A stretch of DNA of 64,000 nucleotides, from positions 96,921,501-96,985,500 of the forward strand of contig CM060831.1 of assembly GCA_030762175.1 (NCBI GenBank), given 5' to 3'. The DNA comes from Metallyticus violacea (lineage: Eukaryota > Arthropoda > Insecta > Mantodea > Metallyticidae). Under the pieces are notes generated by a model that saw only the letters and a list, made by a program, of their open reading frames with translations, did no database searches and was not told the origin of the DNA. Shown here piece by piece: positions 22,673-34,968 of this stretch. Within the stretch, counting starts at the first letter, position 1; each line of letters begins with the position of its first letter. The position numbers were made by a program, and so were the translations under genes.

Positions 22673-22945
22673 CACCAAGGGTGGCCGTGATCGTTAAGGC
22701 GCGGACTCATGAGCGGGAGGTCTGTGGTTCGAATCCCACGAGGACCGTCCTCCCTGCCTGAAGTTTTTTTCCTGGTTTTCCTCAGTCCTCATAAACGACA
22801 AATGCCAGGGAGGTACCCTAAACTTAGGCCTGGAACGTTTCCTTCTCTTAAAAGTAAATTCTTTCCCAATATATCATTTCATCTCATGTATCATAGTTTT
22901 CACAACCTGTGGTGCCTCTATAGCAAAAACAGGCGTTAAACTCCA
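22673..22945 (+). repeat. SINE-B, near full length
   Basis: Head ACCAAGGGTGGCCGTGATCG, box B GGTTCGAATCC, body AAATGCCAGGGAGGTACC, end GGCGTTAAACTCCATTCA. Confidence 0.9.
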
Positions 22946-23360
22946 TTCATTCATTCTATTGGCAGTGATAGAGCGACTTGGACTGCCATTTTTATCCGTA
23001 TAGGGTTCTAATAAATATAATCCGTCTTGATTTGACTCTCTTCTCATGTATATAATAGATGCATAATTCTATTTACTCTTTGCGAACTACATATTTTATA
23101 TTATTCTCAATTAAAACTTGCAGGTAACGCACCTATGTAGGAGATACTAATTTCGTATCCTAGAAGATAATTGAATTTCACTACTTAATCACGTAATGGT
23201 GCTATAGTATGCCAAGCCATTATTACAAAGTAAAATGTACTGATTTATCCGTCAGCATATTTAGCTAATGCGACTGTTTAACTTAAACTAACCCAGGTAT
23301 CTCAAGGTTAGGTTTACGTTCACGAGGGCTCTTGTAAAACGAACATTTCGTTAAGATTCG

Positions 23361-23389
23361 TTAGGTTAGGCTAGGTTACGTTAGGTTAG
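23361..23389 (+). repeat. Interstitial TTAGG-like motif
   Basis: Six units of the insect telomere pentamer with three single-base changes (TTAGG TTAGG CTAGG TTACG TTAGG TTAG). Confidence 0.7.
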
Positions 23390-23812
23390 ACGTTCTCTTA
23401 TGTTTAAGTTATAAGCGCCAAGTTACATCACTATCACTTTCACGCCTATATTTATAAATGATGCATTTACATTCACTATACGAATAATCAATCATTTTGC
23501 AGCAATTTCGATTTTCCCTGCGATTGTAGCTACCAGAGGCATAAAAGCTTTATATTGCAACCCATAAAACAATGTTTATTAATACTGCGTGTCTAAATCA
23601 TTATCTACTTGAAAATATATCCTTTGCATGCGAAGCAAAAGAAAGCATTATACAGAAAGCCTCGCCTACCGGTGAATCACCTTGCACCGCAAACATTTCT
23701 GAAATGGAATGTGCTATTGATATACTACTTTCACAGAACTGAAGTTTAGGCAGGGGCTCATAATCACAGTCCATTTATAACTTTTAACAACAACAATAAT
23801 AATAAAATAATA

Positions 23813-23823
23813 ATAACAATATA

Positions 23824-23871
<48 letters not shown>
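23813..23871. repeat. (ATT)n microsatellite
   Basis: About 16 ATT units after a short AAT/AAC-rich lead-in. Confidence 0.95.
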
Positions 23872-23872
<1 letters not shown>

Positions 23873-23894
23873 TGTATATTATATGAAAAAAATT

Positions 23895-24138
23895 GCACCA
23901 CAGGCGGTAAACACTAATGATACAAGAGATAAAATGATATATTGGGAAAGGATTTTATTTTTTAAGGAAGGAAACGTTCCAGCCTAAGTTTAAGGTACCT
24001 CCCCGGCATTTTCCATTTATGAGAATTGAGGAATACCTGGAAAATACCTAAGTCAGGGAGGAAGGTCCTGGTGGGATTCGAACCCCAGACATCCCGCTCA
24101 CTAGTCCGCGCCTTAGCGACCTCGGCCACCCGTGGAGG
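23895..24138 (-). repeat. SINE-B (minus strand)
   Basis: Reverse complement of the family: ACCACAGGCGG and AAATGATATATTGGGAAAG at the left, box B as GGATTCGAACC near 24077, and head GGCCACCCGTGG at the right. Confidence 0.9.
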
Positions 24139-24235
24139 TAGCACTGCCTATTGACATCAAGAAAACAAGACTAGAGGAAATTGGAATATCGATGGTGCTT
24201 TTTGCACGAATATTCACAACCTTTAGGCAAATAAA

Positions 24236-25302
24236 ACTTTTAAATATATACATTGCTTATTCCATTTAACTGCTTAGTTACTAGGTTATGATGTTCGTAT
24301 CTTTATTTTGCTTAATTAGTGTGTGTGTGTGCAGTTATATTTTCTATCTGAATTTCCATTTGATTGATTTGGTTTATTTATGGACGATCTTTTAACATCT
24401 CAGGTCATCAGCGTCCCATTCAACCAGAGAGTGAAACGGCCGACAAATTTTGTTCAGAGGCCTCTTCTTTCAGGCTTGAGGTTCTTAATCGCGCCGTAAA
24501 TGTACGATACGGGACCGACGGCTTTACTGCCCTTCCGAAGGAAGCCATACTTAGGATTTTTACGCCCGAAAAAATCCATCGGTCTTGGTCGGGTTCGAAC
24601 CCGCGATCTTGGGTTTAAGAGCCAAGTATGGTTATCACTACACCACCAGGCAGACTGAATTTCCAAGAAAACAAATGATACATTTTGTACTTATGTGTTT
24701 TTACTGTGCCAGCGCTCTCTTAAGAAGTACAAAAGTGAATTAACAATTTCTGTGTTTTCTGAAGAAGAAAGAGAAAAAATGGCCTTCACGGATTGTGTTC
24801 AAAATGATCACCACCAGCTACAATACAGGCTTCCAGTCTGTCATGTCAAGATAATTGCATTTGTTGTAGCATTTCAGCAGAATTTTCAGAACAGGTAGCT
24901 TTAATACTTCGTTTCATGTCTTCTTGTATAGTCGACACATTCATGCATGAGTGTCTTTTAGCCTTCTCCACAAAGAAATGTCTAAAGGGGTCAAATCTTC
25001 TAAATGAACAGGCTAATTTCGTTCAATTTTAAAACAATCGGTGAAGGGAAACGTAATACGTTTATTGGGATATCTTTCAGCGAGAAATAACAGCATTCTT
25101 TCTACATTTTCCATACACTATGAGAATGTCGAATTTTTCAGCATTGGTAAATACCATCTTACAGTACCTCTTACATCAGGTACTCATAAAGTACTGGCAA
25201 GGAAGTTCCAATGCAATCAGTGTAAAAGAAACAAAATGTAAACAATCGGAGCCTAGTAACTAAGCAGTTAAATGGAACAGACAACTATAGATATTTAAAA
25301 TG
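24236..25302 (-). mobile_element. Tc1/mariner-like TIR element with catalytic-core deletion and SINE insertion
   Basis: Inverted ends of about 50 bases share a perfect 26-bp core (24260-24285 and 25252-25277), beginning TTCCATTTAACTGC. On the minus strand 25170-25041 encodes FTNAEKFDILIVYGKCRKN and, after a frameshift, ERYPNKR, which fit the N-terminal region of DD41D-like and related transposases. It passes almost directly into DLTPLDISLWRRLKD near 25005-24965 and ends with RLEACIVAGGDHFEHNP near 24850-24790. The whole section with the first two catalytic residues is missing. A SINE-A with an 11-bp duplication lies at 24359-24654. It is a dead, deleted transposon; the ends are seen directly and the family assignment is inferred from motifs. 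Confidence 0.75.
24359..24654 (-). repeat. SINE-A inside the TIR element
   Basis: Full-length minus-strand SINE-A. The target duplication CTGAATTTCCA lies at 24348-24358 and 24655-24665. Box B is seen as GGGTTCGAACC near 24591. Confidence 0.95.
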
Positions 25303-27019
25303 TTCATATTACCAAAAGTTGTAAAATACACCAGAATCGTGCAAAAACCCCATTGACATTCTAATTTCCCCTAGCTTTATTTTCTTGATGTCAATGGACA
25401 TTGTGTTATAACTTTTAATAGAAATACACATTTTAGTAATTATTAACAAATGCGCATGGGATGCAATTATGAGCTTCTGCCTTAACACAAATTCTGTCAA
25501 AGAAGCACATCCCATTTCAGAAATATTTGCGTTACAAGTTTTGGATTGATGGTTCCCACGCTATAAACACGAATATTGCTGCAATCGTCATTTCATTCAG
25601 CTTCTCTTTGTACGCTTTAAATAAACGTTAAATGACAGAAAGCACCATACGTCTGAAGTAACGCGCGGACGTATCGTGGGGAAGGTGTTAGTTACCTATT
25701 TCCGTAACATACACTCCTCATTGGAAAGCATTCAAATGAAGTCGTATTTACATGTTTTAAAAGAATTAAGGAATGCTTTTAATTAATCTCAGAAGCAACA
25801 CTACATTTGGGCATGTTTTCTGAAGTTCCTAATATCATATCTGCTATACTTATGAACGGCAGTGAATTATATAAACCGGTTAGTTCATAATGTACATTCA
25901 TTTGTAAATATCGTAGGGACGGCTCAGGTATTCCGTTAGATGGAATTCTGAGTACGCATGTCACGAAATTGACTGTAGTACCTGTATTCTTCTACAGATG
26001 GCTCTGCATAAACAAAGGAATAGTACAATTGATTACAACTCGAAAAATGTTATTGTTTAATAAACTAAACATTTATCAGGCATGTGTAAGCCATCGGAAT
26101 TCTATTGCATCATTGCCGAATGTAAGTAAGCATTCCGAAAGCTAAAGTTAAGTCATCGGGTTGGTGGCGGTTGGCGATTAAGTTGGCACTACCCGCACTT
26201 GAATATCAAAGCCTGCGATAATTTTCTGGTTCCACAGTTTCCGATACTATTACACATTTTGTGGTTGAATCGAATTCCTCTCAATAATTCTAACTAAATG
26301 ACCCTAGAGGTTCCAAGCTCATTCTTTTTCACTACTGGAAAACTTTAAAATTACTGAAAAGTGTTGTACCGAATAATAATTAATATTGATAATAACTAAT
26401 CCCGTGATCCCTTCTTCGTTATTATTATTACAGGTTATGTTGGGCTGATCATATGTGGTAAAAGCTACCAAGAAAACGAACTTAATATAAACATCAGGGA
26501 ACATTTGTGCAGTAAATTTTCTCTTGAATAATTTATTTTATATAGGAATTTTGCAGAACTTCTCTCCTTTCCCTACTTGATTATTGAGTAATGGATATCA
26601 TGTGGTAAACTGCTGTAAAGCGCGGAAAATATTTCCAGAGATCCGCCATTTACTGTAATTATAAATCTACAGTACACTCGCCAGTTCCTTAACCTAATTT
26701 TTATATCAGAAATGCTACAATTAAAAAATGTTGTTATACTTTCTCAGCTAAATATAAAGTAGGAATTTAGGAGAAAAAGAAATAATAGTAATACTTAAAA
26801 ATGCTTGGTAGCCATTCAGAAAACACCAAATAAAGTCATAACCAAAAACAAGATTTATTCACATTAATTTGCTGTGCTAGACATAATTACATTTAATTTC
26901 AATATCAAATAAGGGAATTTTGTATGTATTTGAAAAGAAAAGGTCCATTTTCATTACGGTTAAAGTTTTAAATAACAAATCCGTAATTTCCACATTTAGA
27001 GGATTGCTGAACAACAATG
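25303..27019. other. Unique AT-rich sequence
   Basis: No repeat family or gene recognised; frames of 61-68 codons here carry no motifs. Confidence 0.5.
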
Positions 27020-27495
27020 TACGAGGGTAGATTCATAAGTTTCCGACCTCACCGATAAGGATCATCGCCTTCACAAAACCTTTATCTGGTGTCATAGCTT
27101 ATCTGTTAAGTAAATACTTGCAGAGGTAACTTCCGCTCCGCTGTGTTCAGTTGTTCAGATATAGTTGCATAAAGAAGGCTATGTGCAGAATGTTGTGACA
27201 TGTTCAAAATGGAGTATCGACCTGTTATTAAGTTCTTCACTAAAGAATAACTTACTCCAGATGAAATTAAACAGCGATTTGACGGTGTATATGGGGAAGC
27301 ATCTCCCTCATATTATATCGTAAAAGGATGGGCCAAACTTTTTCGAATGGGTCAAGAAAACATTGAAAATGAAGAACGTGCAGGTCAGCCCTTGGAGGTG
27401 CTCACTGCTGAAAACGTCGCTCTTGTTGAAGGAGAAATTATGGAAGACCGGCGGCTCAAAGTTACAGAAATAGCAGCAAGGTTGAGACTTTCTAG
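27020..27495 (+). mobile_element. DD34D mariner 5' fragment, copy D
   Basis: It starts at the inverted end TACGAGGGTAGATTCATAAG. A transposase start at 27211 reads MEYRPVIKFFTKE, then a stop, then TPDEIKQRFDGVYGEASPSY and DRRLKVTEIAARL. Only the N-terminal HTH region is present; homology stops near the LRLSR motif. The 3' part and right inverted end are missing. Confidence 0.88.
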
Positions 27496-28129
27496 AGATG
27501 AGTAAGCTATACAAATACACTTCTTCCTACTTCGTGCATACAATTCTACAGAGATGTAGTTCGGACTTTTGGGCAGCATCTTTCAGCATCCACTGCTTTT
27601 CTTTAAATGTAATGTACCTCATGCAGTACCCAGGTCCATGTTATTTTGCTGCAGGGTAAAACTTTTTTCCTGCTAGATGCAATAGTCATGATATTGTGTG
27701 TTTCTGAAAATGTTCATGATACTGTATCTGATTCATTTTTAATTTAATCTTTTCAATATTTTCAACATTATTCGGCCATCTCTTACCACGTTTAACTCAC
27801 TAGTAGAAAACTTTTCTCCTTTACAACGGTGCTTTGCAATGGTACCAAAGCGCCCATTTATATATTTATCAGTAAAAAGTATTTACACAGATCAGCAGGT
27901 GTTCAATATCGATGCGTCTATTAGAGTCTCTACTTTATATTAATGGGCTTCCTTTACTGTTACACACCTCTTTAGATTAACTTATAATCTTTTAACTGTT
28001 GCAACAAATACAATCTTCTTGTTCACGTCTTCTAGTACTGTACATGTTTGTGGTACAGTTTGAAATGCATTCTAATGAATTTACACTTGTTAAATATTAT
28101 GACACGCAGAAATGATCTCTAATATCTCT
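27496..28129. other. Unique sequence
   Basis: Nothing recognised downstream of the mariner break. Confidence 0.45.
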
Positions 28130-28387
28130 TTCAGTTGTTGAACAGAGATCCAGGGATCCTTCACGCATGTGCGCTCGTTCTATCTCCATCATATTCGTTT
28201 CGCTGTGGATGCATTTCGTCCAATACGTCCCGCACTGTCGGTATGTCACAATTCTGCCACGATCACATTCAGACACCTGCTGGCATTGTTGTATATTTTA
28301 AATGAATCATACTCGTTCCTTCTCAGAAAATGTGGGGTCAGTTTAACGCATCTCTAATGGGCGTTGTAATTTTAATGGCCAGCAGCG
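28130..28387 (-). mobile_element. Tc1-like element 5' end with HTH remnant
   Basis: The right end reads (minus strand) CGCTGCTGGCCATTAAAATT, which looks like a Tc1-type inverted end. It is followed by a coding remnant at about 28275-28130 with CDRGRIVTYRQCG and REGSLDLCSTTE. RGRI near the N-terminus and a TT-E motif after the first HTH are typical of arthropod Tc1-like transposases. No catalytic domain follows. Confidence 0.65.
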
Positions 28388-28618
28388 TCTGCCCTATTTC
28401 TACGTATTTCTTGGTTTATTATTGTTCAGAGTGATGATATTAATGATAATAATACTGATAATGATAATGATAACAGATAAATGCATTAGCTAATAAAGGT
28501 AGTTCATTTGGCTAGAGCATTGATTAAAATTCGACTGCAAATGTGGAGGGCGCAATGGGGAAGTTGCCTAGAACGGGTTTTTCTGGAGTATTTCGTCGCC
28601 AAAAGGGTGAATATGAGA
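28388..28618. other. Unique sequence
   Basis: Contains a short AAT/GATAAT-rich patch near 28440-28480. Confidence 0.4.
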
Positions 28619-29938
28619 TATGAGGGTAGCGTCATAAGTTTCCGATATAACAATTTTCTAGGCATGATAAAGACAAAACTATATTTCACTTTTCAATATA
28701 GTTACCCTTTATTGCAATACACTTCTCACATCTTTGAATTAACATATCAACCCCCCCCCCCCAAAATAGTTAGAAGTCTTGTCTGCAAAATGTGCATAAA
28801 CAGCATCCATCACTTCTGTGTCACACTTAAATTTCCTTCCTTGAAGGTCCTTCTTGAGTTTTGAGAAGAGGAAATAGTCTCTGGGAGCTAGATCTGGGCT
28901 ATAGGGTGGACGGTCGATCTCCTCGAAGTCACATTTCTTCACAGCTTCAGTCAGTCCTGATGGTGTAGTGGTTACCATACTTGCCTTCTAAACTGAAGAT
29001 TGCGAGTTCAAACCCGGCCGGGATCATTGGAATTTTTCGGGAGTAAAAATCCTAAGTACGGCTTCCTTCGGAAGGGAAGTAAAGCCGTTGGTCCCGTGTC
29101 GTACATTTATGGCACGATAAAGTACCTCAAGCCTGAAAGAAGAGGCCTCTGAGCAAAATTTGTCGGCCGTTTCACGTCCTGAATAGAATGGCGTGTTAAA
29201 GAGCGTCCGTAAATAAAGCAAATCAAAATTCACAGCTTCCTTAATAACAAGAGCTGTGTGCACAGGCGTGTTGTCGTGAAGAAGGCGCACACTACCACTC
29301 AGTTTTCCTCTCGTTTTCTCTTTGATGGAAGCACGTAGTCTGTGCAGTAGGCCAACATAGTACACCCCATTTACTGTGGGTTCCTCTCCTTGAAGTCAAT
29401 GAAGAGTATTCCTTCACAGCCCCAAAAGATTGTGACCATGATATTCTTGGTTGACTGAGTGACCTTGGCCTTTAGAGGCGGTGCTTCGCCAGGTTTATGG
29501 CTGCCAGTCCATTGATTCTCTTTTGGATAAGGGATTATAGTAGAGGATCATAGTTTCATATCCTGTAACAATGATTTGCAGAACTTCTCTCTCTCTAGTA
29601 GCCAGGGCAGAACTCCCTAAAATGCCTGACAACATATGATTCGTTGCTGCTTTTGGACTGAGGAAAGAAGTCTAGGCACTAACCTTATTCATGTTTAAAT
29701 GTTCATGAATAATTCGAAGAACTGTTGTTTTAGAAAGGCTCAACCTTGCTGCTATTTATGTAACTTTGAGCCGCCGGTCTTCCACAATTTCTCCTTTCAC
29801 AAGAGCGATGTTTTCAGGAGTTCTTCAAGGGCCGACCTGCTACTAACGTTCCACGTGCAATTATTTACTTAACAGATGACTCTAGATAAGGTTTTTGTGA
29901 AGGCAATAATCCTTGAAACTTATGGACCTACCTCCATA
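28619..29938 (-). mobile_element. DD34D mariner with nested SINE, copy E
   Basis: Both ends are recognisable (TATGAGGGTAG at left, CTTATGGACCTACCTCCATA at right). On the minus strand the transposase carries LLHDNTPVHTALVIKEAV, then SINE-A, then VKKCDFEEIDRPPYSPDLAP and RDYFLFSKLKKDL. With the SINE removed, I count 34 residues between the Asp of HDN and the Asp of RDYF, so this is DD34D mariner spacing. An upstream frame with TGLEACI-like or other motifs is not involved. The start-proximal part (29940-29500) has stops and frameshifts. A 12-C run lies at 28751-28762. Confidence 0.92.
28949..29228 (+). repeat. SINE-A inside mariner copy E
   Basis: Target duplication TTCACAGCTTC at 28938-28948 and 29229-29239. 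Head GTCCTGATGGTGTAGTGG, box B-like GAGTTCAAACCC, AAATAAAGCAAATCAAAA tail. Confidence 0.96.
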
Positions 29939-31849
29939 ACTGAGCGCTGACGAACTTCAGTATATTTGCATCGTTATTTTTCACTCATTTCATTCATCGT
30001 CTTGATGACTTCAGATTTGGAATGCAAAATTAAACAATTATCAAAAAAGAAGGAAAAAAAAAGGAGAAAAAAGAAAAACCTTTGCCATAATAAGAAAGAC
30101 GGTACTGTAAAACTTAAAATTTAGGCTAGTTCTGGTGAAATGTGAGGTATTAGCAGGACCTTAATCTTCAAAATGATATATTTCTGAAACAATTAGAATA
30201 AGAATAGAAATTTTGAAAGAAAACATAAAAATGTATTAATTTTTAGAAAATAAGAATTATTTATTTTTAATGCGTTCGTTTCTAATAGGAGACAGAATGT
30301 CCCTCCATTTCAAGAAGATTACTGCTCACTTTTCTTCAAAGTGGCTGGCTATAATTAACTGTGAGAAATTTCACATGCATAATGTGACTTCAGCGGCCCC
30401 GTGAGTCTTCCTTTTTAAGGTTTCTTACCATCCGATCCAGCTCTTCACAAGAAGCTGATTAATAAAAGGAACACGAGACTTTGAGGGTATTCAATGCTTT
30501 AATCACTCTGATGGAATCCACATATTTCAGTACATGCGCCAAAGTTAATATATCTCTGCTTCTCCTGAGAAACAGAAATCCACGCTTTTCAATCTAAATG
30601 ATTATTAATTAGCACTAAGATGACACTTATAATTCTGAAAACGTGAAAGACAGATACACTTGTAAACCAATGGAATCAAAGGCATAATATCAAGTTTCTT
30701 GTTAATGAATACAAACATTCTTTGCTGATCAATATTTCTATGGCCTAGTTAATTAATTCATAAATAATTTTATCTTATGTGACAAGGACTTGAATCACTT
30801 CTGTATTTATATTAAAAAGCTCGATTATCTGCCTTTGCGACCAAATAAGACGATTCCAAAGTAGTGTGACAAATGGATTACACATTTATAATGATCTTTT
30901 GTATTTTACACGTCTGTTGTTTTTCTGAAAGTTCGTTTAGACGATATGCTTTATTCAAATTAGCAGCATTTTCAAGTGACTTTTGCACCCTTCTGTTTTG
31001 GTGTTTATAAAATAATATTGTTCTTTCTTCAACCGGAGCAACTTTAATATCTTCCTTTGAAGAAAGTAGCCTTTCATAAATTTTGGATAGAATAACACCA
31101 CATATTCGATTGAGCATTTAATGTAATGGTTATGGTTTGGTAACAAATTGTTTCAAGGGGGGGGGGGAAGTATACATTGCAAATTCAAACAGCAATACTG
31201 ATTGCCAGGTAACGACAGAAATCAAAATTCAGCCTGCTTTAAAATTTAAATACCATCAGGTAGAAATGTCATTTGAGATTTCAAAGTGCTGTGACTGGAG
31301 GTGAGAAAGTGAAAATGAAAACAACATTGTTTTTAATTTCCCCTTTAACATCTAAACTGCCAAGTATTTTGCCTAAGTTAAATGTATTTTATTCCCGCTG
31401 ATAATTTTGAAAAGAAATCCTGTATTTACATCGAATAACAGTTAGTATATTCAGTTTCCCCAAGGGTTCTAGATATGTCTATTTTAGCCTCTAGTATATC
31501 CAATTCCTGTTTTATGCAATGTCCCAAAATTATAATCCCAGCGTGTTAGTCCTTATTATATATTAAAAGATTAGAACTGGTATAAATGTAATAAATAATC
31601 CCATTTCAATATTTTAGATAATGCAATGATTGTCCTAGATTATTTATGAAACTAAGAAACACGCCTTTTGTCTTCTTTATTTATTTAAATTGTGTGTAAT
31701 TACTCATATTAATATTAAATTTAATTCATTTTATAATTGGTTGACATATCGCATGATTAATTTTGTTTCAATAATGTGTGCGTTTGTATTTTCAAGGAAT
31801 TAAGTAGTAAGGTTTGCAAAGTATTTTGATTGCTGAATACTAGATATCT
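29939..31849. other. Unique AT-rich sequence
   Basis: No repeat family or gene recognised. A 79-codon minus-strand frame at 30878-31117 lacks known motifs, and a G-run sits at 31157-31167. Confidence 0.5.
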
Positions 31850-32045
31850 ATAGGAGTACTGCTGGCCAACCATGCGGCAATGATGACTGTCTTTTATTTC
31901 GGTAGTTTGAAGAGGCTGATGAGACCCTTCACGTCTGTGTGTTCGTCATAACTTGATCCACTGAGCTTATATTCATTTCGCATTCTCGGCATGCCACAAT
32001 TCTCCCTTGCTCAAATTCAAGAACCTGTGCTATGCTAAGATAAAG
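31850..32045 (-). pseudogene. Tc1-like transposase N-terminal fragment
   Basis: The minus strand reads VLEFEQGRIVACRE, then after about 40 residues TTEIKDSHHCRMVG. This parallels the copy at 28130-28387 (RGRIV...R and TTE) and the general pattern of arthropod Tc1-like HTH domains. Stops are present and no catalytic domain follows. Confidence 0.6.
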
Positions 32046-32087
32046 TAACACAGAGTAAACATTCATGCTCATAGATGATGGTATACG

Positions 32088-32165
32088 CTGCTGGACATTA
32101 AAATTACAACGTCCATAAGAGACGCGTTAAACCGACCCCACACTTTCTCAGAAGGAACTCATGTA
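32088..32165 (+). mobile_element. Tc1-like terminal segment, inverted relative to its neighbour
   Basis: CGCTGCTGGACATTAAAATT and the following ~55 bases match the minus-strand end at 28387-28310. The orientation is opposite to the coding remnant at 31850-32045 next to it. Confidence 0.7.
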
Positions 32166-32569
32166 CGACAACAACCCAGAAAAGTCTTACGCAAGCCATT
32201 TGATACAAGGACTTTTTAGACTGTGTGTTTATATTTCAAAGTTAGGGCATTAAGTTTTTAAAGGACCAGTACGCCACTGAATGAAGTTTCCATTCAAAAT
32301 GATAGCACACATTAACATGCGGAAGTTATGGATCAGTCTCCATTTGATATCGGTGTGAAACAAAGGCGAATCGTTGTTATGGATTTCGGAGTATCTTTGA
32401 TTACTTTTTTTTTTATTGTTCTAATACTTTTTAACAGAGTGCATAACTGTTGGACTACGTTTTATTTTTAATATTTTAAATTAACTATTTATCAGTTTAG
32501 CTGTAACATTTTAATTTTTGTAACTATAATTTATGTTAACAAAATAAAACAAATAAATAAACTTTCTAT

Positions 32570-32640
32570 CCTCGAAAACAAAGTCTGTTGCCTTATCCAC
32601 TAGACCACACAGTAGTTGCTCATATAGAATAGACCATGCT
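32570..32640 (-). repeat. tRNA-like SINE head
   Basis: The minus strand has GTGTGGTCTAGTGGATAAGG, a strong box A, but only a degraded box B. A truncated head with no body. Confidence 0.5.
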
Positions 32641-33216
32641 ACTTAACGCGATCAACAGTTAACAGTTGTTCAGTACCGCACTGTCATATGATTACTCCGA
32701 GATATGATTTCTATAGCATTATCCCTTGATAACTGAGATTTTCTCGCTCACGAAGCAGGTTTAGAGGCAATTTCCGCTCATTTCGCTTTAGCACCGACTT
32801 ATCAACATATAATTTCTATCTGTTTACCGTAATATAACTCAGTTGTATTTCTTTGTACACCATGGATTCGCTATCTTCCTCTACAATATCTGCAATTATT
32901 GCTGTGTACTTCATTAACACCCGGTATAGCCAAACTATTTGATTGAACTTGATTTATATTTGTAACTTGCAAGTAACAACGCCATTTTTGTCTTTACACT
33001 TTCGGCAAATTAATGACACAAAGCACTCAGTCCGCCAGCGTTATGGTTAATCTGGCATTTATCTTTTCAGAAGAAAGAGACTTTATAAGAAAAATGTTAT
33101 CCGGCCAAATTGTTCCAACTGGAAAAATAACAAAGATCCAAAATTTGACAGGCAATTAGTACCTAATATATAACTATTCGCAATAATGGACAATAATTCT
33201 AAGCTAAAATATTTCA
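32641..33216. other. Unique sequence
   Basis: No repeat recognised. A possible acceptor at 33069-33070 precedes a 33-codon open frame, rejected as an exon call. Confidence 0.4.
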
Positions 33217-33239
33217 ACAACAACAACAACAACAACAAC

Positions 33240-33284
<45 letters not shown>

Positions 33285-33286
33285 CT
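33217..33286. repeat. (AAC)n(AAT)n microsatellite
   Basis: Compound trinucleotide run. It creates homopolymer Leu and Asn frames on the two strands that are not genes. Confidence 0.95.
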
Positions 33287-34669
33287 GGTTCGTCTAATTA
33301 TAGTTGAAACCTCTTGCCATCGAGTAAAAAGTATAAGTAGTTTTTTAAATCTTTTAGTTTCTAATGGTAAAATAGTTGAAAATATTTGGCATTCTGTCGT
33401 TTTCAGATACATTTTACACACCTCAGTACCAGTAATGAAACAATCTGATGTAAATATATTCTACACACAGTTCTGTTTTAACTCTACACTTTGCCATAGA
33501 TAAATGACTAAGCAGATGGGCAGTCTTTCTAGGTTTATAGATTTTTATAGAAACGAGGAAAGCATTATAGAAAAAAATTGCCTAAAATCTGTAATGTGCC
33601 GGATATTTTTAGTTCTCAAAGCTTAGCCTTTCTTCGCGCTGTTGGTTGAGAAATTAACGTTGGCATTCACCTTCCCTATCATTAATCATATGTGAATGTA
33701 AAGTGACTTTCCACACCAGGAGAAATACTCGAGGCAATTTCAGGCAAGGCAACGCAACTCGGCATTCCTCAATACACTGTGTACATTTTAGGAATTGGCA
33801 CTAGTATTATTTTAATTTGCATATCGCTTAATTGATATATACATTGTAGAAGAGTATAATATAACAGCAATGTAATGAATTCTTTCTTTAAATTATTTTT
33901 GTCCATCAGCTAAAGTTTCAAGATTAAAGAAGACGAATATCTAGTAATTTTTGGACAATGTAATGCAGAATACTTATTTTAGATAATAATAGGAAGAATA
34001 CGCTAGTTCTTTTCGTTCATACTTTTACTTTTTCTTTTTTATTTTAATTATACTTAACCGAATCCTTATTTTTTTAGCAAAAATATAATAATATCAAAAT
34101 GATAAACATTTTCTTTTGCCAGTTTGTAGTTAAATTATGAACAAACAACAATGAAATTTTAATGAATCTAGTTTGTGTTTTTCTTCAGGTAATTATATTC
34201 TCATTTTTCTATAGGTAATAATATACCTCTATTTCATTGGACAAGCTGCATTACATTATAACACCCTAACGCATACTAAAACACTTTTAGACAGTTCATA
34301 TAAAATCAGCTGTTTTAATATAAAGCAGTTAAGCTAGAAACTGCATTTAACAACACTTCAGTATAATTTACTTTGGTTTAATACGAATAGACGATTATTG
34401 ATCTATATAAGTATATACAAACGAGCGTTTATAGAGTATGTACATTTTTTTTTAATTTTTACATTTATCTTACTGATTTCGAAAATATATTTACCACATA
34501 ACTCTGTCATCTATTGTACATAGTTGTATATTATATAAATTTGTTTCCAAAATGTATTTGCTTGAGGAATCACACAAGAAATCAATAACAGCCGATCCAT
34601 TTATAATTTTGTCTATCATCTTTCAGAAAACGTATATTACATTTTTAAACAGTAAAGTAAAATAACATT
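33287..34669. other. Unique AT-rich sequence
   Basis: Nothing recognised. Confidence 0.5.
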
Positions 34670-34680
34670 ATTTCATAAAA

Positions 34681-34968
34681 GTCTCTCCTGGTGGTGTAGT
34701 AGTAACCATACTTGCCTTCTAAGCCCAAGATCGCGGACTCAAACGCGGCCAGGATCGATGAATTTTTTCGGGCGTAAAAATTCTAAGTATGGCTTCCTTG
34801 TAAAGCCGTGGGTCCCATGTCGTACATTTACGGCACGAAAAAAACCTCAAGCCTGAATGAAGAGGCCTCTGAGCAATATTTGTCGGTCGTTTCACGCCCT
34901 GAATAGAATGGGACGCTGATGACCTGAGATGTTGAAAAGGTCCGTAAATAAATTAATAAATAAAATCA
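34681..34968 (+). repeat. SINE-A
   Basis: Target duplication ATTTCATAAAA at 34670-34680 and 34969-34979. Head TCTCCTGGTGGTGTAGTAG; box B is mutated (GGACTCAAACG). AATAAATTAATAAATAAAAT tail. Confidence 0.95.

Noticed and set aside
33071..33173. 33-codon exon candidate after TTATCTTTTCAG
   Set aside because: Same chance expectation; no partner exon.
33083..33503. Protein frames of 105-112 codons on both strands
   Set aside because: They are produced by the AAC/AAT microsatellite (poly-Leu and poly-Asn).
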